Shown here piece by piece: positions 61,747 to 64,000 of a stretch of 64,000 nt of DNA. The first letter of the stretch is position 1. Each line of letters begins with the position of its first letter. The DNA is from Limibacillus sp. (lineage in GTDB: Bacteria > Pseudomonadota > Alphaproteobacteria > Kiloniellales > CECT-8803), in NCBI GenBank assembly GCA_037379885.1, contig JARRJC010000013.1, forward strand, positions 1 through 64,000, read 5' to 3'. The notes beneath the pieces are model-generated. The model ran no database searches. It had not been told where the DNA came from and saw nothing but the letters and a program-made list of their open reading frames with translations. A program made the position numbers and the translations under genes.

Positions 61747-64000
61747 CTATTCGGGCCGCTTGCCGCCCTGTGGCGTTTTGAGAATCTCGGTGTCCATCTT
61801 GCCGTCATCGTCCCCTTCCCCCGGCACACCGAAGAGGTTTCTCAAAAAGCCCGGCGCCAAGACCGAGAGCGGATTGACGCTGACGTCCGGCTCCTCCACC
61901 GGTCCGCTGATCCCGTAGGTGACGGCGAAGACGCCCTCGCCCTCCCCGCCGGTCAGGATCGTGCCCAGGAGCGGAATGGCGCCCAGCACGCGGTTGACCG
62001 AATAGGCCGGGACGACCGTTCCGTTCAACTTGATCTGGTCCTGGTCGAGATCGATGAAGCCTTCCGCCGTAAGGCCGATGGCCGGGCCGAAGGCGCGCAT
62101 CAACTCCGTGGACAGGCGGCCCCGCGTGGCGCTGAAGTCGCCGCTGATCTCCTGAAAGGTGATCCCGTCTCCACCCAGCACGTTCAAGATGCCGGTCAGA
62201 GAGGCGAGCGTCAGGATGCGCGCCAGAACCGGCGCCTCAACCAGCTTGAACTCCTCGATCAAGAGAGAGCCGTTCAGGGGCGTGGCCCAGGAACGATCGC
62301 TCCGCCGCGCCGAGATGGAGAGCGCGCCGCCCTGCATGGTGTCGAAGAGGTTCACCGCCCTGAACAAGCCGCCCGCATCGCCCGAGGTCACCGACAGGAC
62401 CTGTCCTCCGCCTTCGCCGGCAGGGCCGTAGTCGATCTCGATCCGCTCGCCGGCGGCCTCATCACTCCTGAGCGGCGCCGGGATTCGCCCGCCGACCCGC
62501 ACCCGCAGCCACCCGTCAGGCACACGCTCCAGCACCAGAGAGGCCTGTTCCAGATAGCGCCCTTGCGCAAAGCGCACCTGCTCCAGATCCTTCACCTCGA
62601 TCCGGAAGTTGCTGTCGTCCTCGTCGGGCGGCGCCTCCTGCTCGGAGGATGCTTCCTGATCGAGCGCCAGGAACGGACCCAAATCGAGGATGCCTCCCTC
62701 GGCCAGCATCTCGAAGCGCGAGGCCCGCTGCAGCAGGGTCACCCCCCATAGCGACTGGTCGCCGAACGCGACCTTGGAGAGCTGCGCGCGCTCAATGGTC
62801 GATCCGACGTCATCGAAGAAGGCTTCGCCCAGCAGCGTCAGGGACCCCGCCTTAATATCGAGCCCCTTGATGGCGACCGGCCGGAAGTCCTGCAACTCCA
62901 GCACCAAGGCCGCCCGACCAGGCTCCCCGACCGGCTTCTCCCAATCCAGCAGCACGGGAACCGACAGCTCCGCACGCTCAAGGTCCAGGTCCAACCCAAC
63001 CTGGGAGAAGCCGTCGTCGGTCTCCTCGTAAGAGAAATCGGCGGCGACCGGCCCACGAAGATAGGGATCGCTGTCGAGACCGAGCTTTGCGACGCCTGTC
63101 TCGTCAATGCTGGGAACGGAGCCCTCGACCTGCCGGACCAGACCGTTGGCCGGCTCGAAATACTCGTGCCAATCGAAGCTGGCGGGGATGCCGCCCAAAG
63201 CGCCGTCGCCCGAGAGCCGCATGTCGCTCAATGTCACGGCCAGCTTCATGTTTCCTTGACTGAGGTCCTGGCCCAGCACGACCTGATCAAGCGCCGCCCC
63301 GGTGAGGTCCGCATCGGCGCGCAGTTCCAGCTCCTCAAGCGAGAGGTCGTTGATCAGGGGAAAGCGGAAGAAGAGAAGCCCTTCCGCCTGCCCCGCCGCC
63401 CCCACCTTGGAAAGACCAAGGCGGCTGATCAGCCCAAGACGGGGATGATCGAGCAGTTCCAGGATGCCCGGCACAGCCCCCTGCGCCCGGTGCTCGATGG
63501 TGATGTAATGGTCGACCTCCTGCAGTCCGGTGATGTCGATGCTGCCCTGACTGACGCCGATGCCATCCAATTCTCCGCCTTCCGCGCTGAGGCGCAGGCT
63601 TTCCGGCGTGAAGCTGGCGCTGCCGGAGATGCCCTTTACCGGCGGCATTGGCCGCAGATAGTGGACCTCCAAACCCTCATAGGAGAAACCGCCACTGAGA
63701 TCGGTCAGCGCCAGGGCGTCCAGATCGCCATCCGGCGCTTCCAGCCGGAGCGTTCCGGAAAGATCGCGCGCTTCGCCCGCCGTGATGTTCTCCACCACCC
63801 AGGCGCGCCCCCCGTCGACAAGCGGCGGCGGCCAGTAGCGGGCGAGATCGGGCACCGCCAAACGGTCGAGCCCGAAGGAAAGTTCGGCAACGAGGTCATC
63901 AGGGTCCGGCCTGAAGATATTCTGGCTGAGACCGCTCAGGCTGCCGGACGCCGCGATGACGGGGCCGCCCTCCTCCTTACCCATACGCAGTTCGAACGTG
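61747..64000 (-). CDS. AsmA-like/DUF3971 large envelope protein, 5' end outside the window
   Basis: A partial gene: 750 codons to the right edge, still open, so the N-terminus (probably with a transmembrane anchor) is missing. The visible part is a long repetitive beta-rich protein with many DLDLERA, GLDIKAGSLTL and GGNLE-like units, matching DUF3971 with the AsmA-like C-terminal region (GEGVFAVTYGISGPVEEPDVSVNPLSVLAPG). The family (TamB/YhdP-like) is thought to form long hydrophobic channels for lipid transport between the membranes. YhdP-like proteins have over 1000 residues, so a few hundred are missing. It is upstream of the mutasome cassette on the same strand but separated by the SOS promoter. 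Confidence 0.85.
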   Translation of the reverse strand, partial: TFELRMGKEEGGPVIAASGSLSGLSQNIFRPDPDDLVAELSFGLDRLAVPDLARYWPPPLVDGGRAWVVENITAGEARDLSGTLRLEAPDGDLDALALTDLSGGFSYEGLEVHYLRPMPPVKGISGSASFTPESLRLSAEGGELDGIGVSQGSIDITGLQEVDHYITIEHRAQGAVPGILELLDHPRLGLISRLGLSKVGAAGQAEGLLFFRFPLINDLSLEELELRADADLTGAALDQVVLGQDLSQGNMKLAVTLSDMRLSGDGALGGIPASFDWHEYFEPANGLVRQVEGSVPSIDETGVAKLGLDSDPYLRGPVAADFSYEETDDGFSQVGLDLDLERAELSVPVLLDWEKPVGEPGRAALVLELQDFRPVAIKGLDIKAGSLTLLGEAFFDDVGSTIERAQLSKVAFGDQSLWGVTLLQRASRFEMLAEGGILDLGPFLALDQEASSEQEAPPDEDDSNFRIEVKDLEQVRFAQGRYLEQASLVLERVPDGWLRVRVGGRIPAPLRSDEAAGERIEIDYGPAGEGGGQVLSVTSGDAGGLFRAVNLFDTMQGGALSISARRSDRSWATPLNGSLLIEEFKLVEAPVLARILTLASLTGILNVLGGDGITFQEISGDFSATRGRLSTELMRAFGPAIGLTAEGFIDLDQDQIKLNGTVVPAYSVNRVLGAIPLLGTILTGGEGEGVFAVTYGISGPVEEPDVSVNPLSVLAPGFLRNLFGVPGEGDDDGKMDTEILKTPQGGKRPE

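Overview
The window looks like chromosomal DNA of a GC-rich, free-living alphaproteobacterium. Gene content and order fit the Rhodospirillales/Kiloniellales side of the class, but this placement is an inference from protein families, not a phylogeny. Evidence for the class: a MipZ division-plane ATPase, a phasin, a single bifunctional Rsh (SpoT/RelA) protein, the rsh-DUF2062-pdxJ-acpS-lepB-rnc-era-recO block, clpS-clpA, an NADP malic enzyme with a phosphotransacetylase domain, and an imuA-imuB-dnaE2 mutasome cassette preceded by an exact alphaproteobacterial SOS box (GTTC-N7-GTTC).

Layout. Positions 1-2890 form an odd left end: a 98-bp near-perfect inverted repeat with a 50-nt loop, then an unrecognised 779-residue protein with a proline/lysine-rich N-terminal third. 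That gene sits behind a strong promoter flanked by an inverted repeat and a leader with two terminator-like hairpins. From 3044 to 8695 come a sarcosine/dimethylglycine dehydrogenase-like flavoprotein, a GFA-family protein, a secreted three-repeat protein, a nitrilase-family amidohydrolase and a DUF1194 secreted protein. From 16053 down to 8702 a minus-strand run holds malic enzyme, MgtE, an ornithine cyclodeaminase-like protein, a hotdog thioesterase, a GST, isovaleryl-CoA dehydrogenase and a 53-residue membrane microprotein. A tRNA-Leu(GAG) with its own terminator follows, then lipB, a YdcH-like protein, a PYROXD2-like oxidoreductase and a FemAB-like GNAT protein.

Positions 20381-24303 hold clpA, clpS and a phasin with PhaR-like palindromes at its promoter. 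Then come a D,D-carboxypeptidase with a SPOR domain, a GNAT, and a sugar-nucleotide operon (galU, UDP-glucose dehydrogenase, phosphomannomutase). Next are a minus-strand cluster of mipZ, a VWA protein and a membrane J-domain protein; a ProC-like reductase; a DsbA-fold isomerase; an iron alcohol dehydrogenase; an amino-acid dehydrogenase with a palindrome-rich leader; and MarC. The housekeeping block from 45127 down to 37184 (rpoZ, rsh, DUF2062, pdxJ, acpS, lepB, rnc, era, recO) links stringent response, cofactor synthesis, protein export, RNA processing and DNA repair.

The right part carries folK, a broken NYN-domain gene, a family-5-type uracil-DNA glycosylase, smpB, dapA, a soluble lytic transglycosylase, a three-gene operon (HAD dehalogenase, alpha/beta hydrolase, threonine dehydratase), a bactofilin with an upstream M23 peptidase (probable cell-shape module), the SOS mutasome cassette, and a truncated AsmA-like gene that runs off the right edge.

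Most of the window is ordinary core genome. The points that merit checking are the left-end inverted repeat and regulated orphan protein, the internal deletions inferred in the NYN gene and imuA, the 101-nt two-frame overlap of imuA and imuB, the palindromic leaders of the amino-acid dehydrogenase and dapA, and the mipZ-VWA-J-domain cluster. No CRISPR array, insertion sequence, integrase or rRNA gene was seen.
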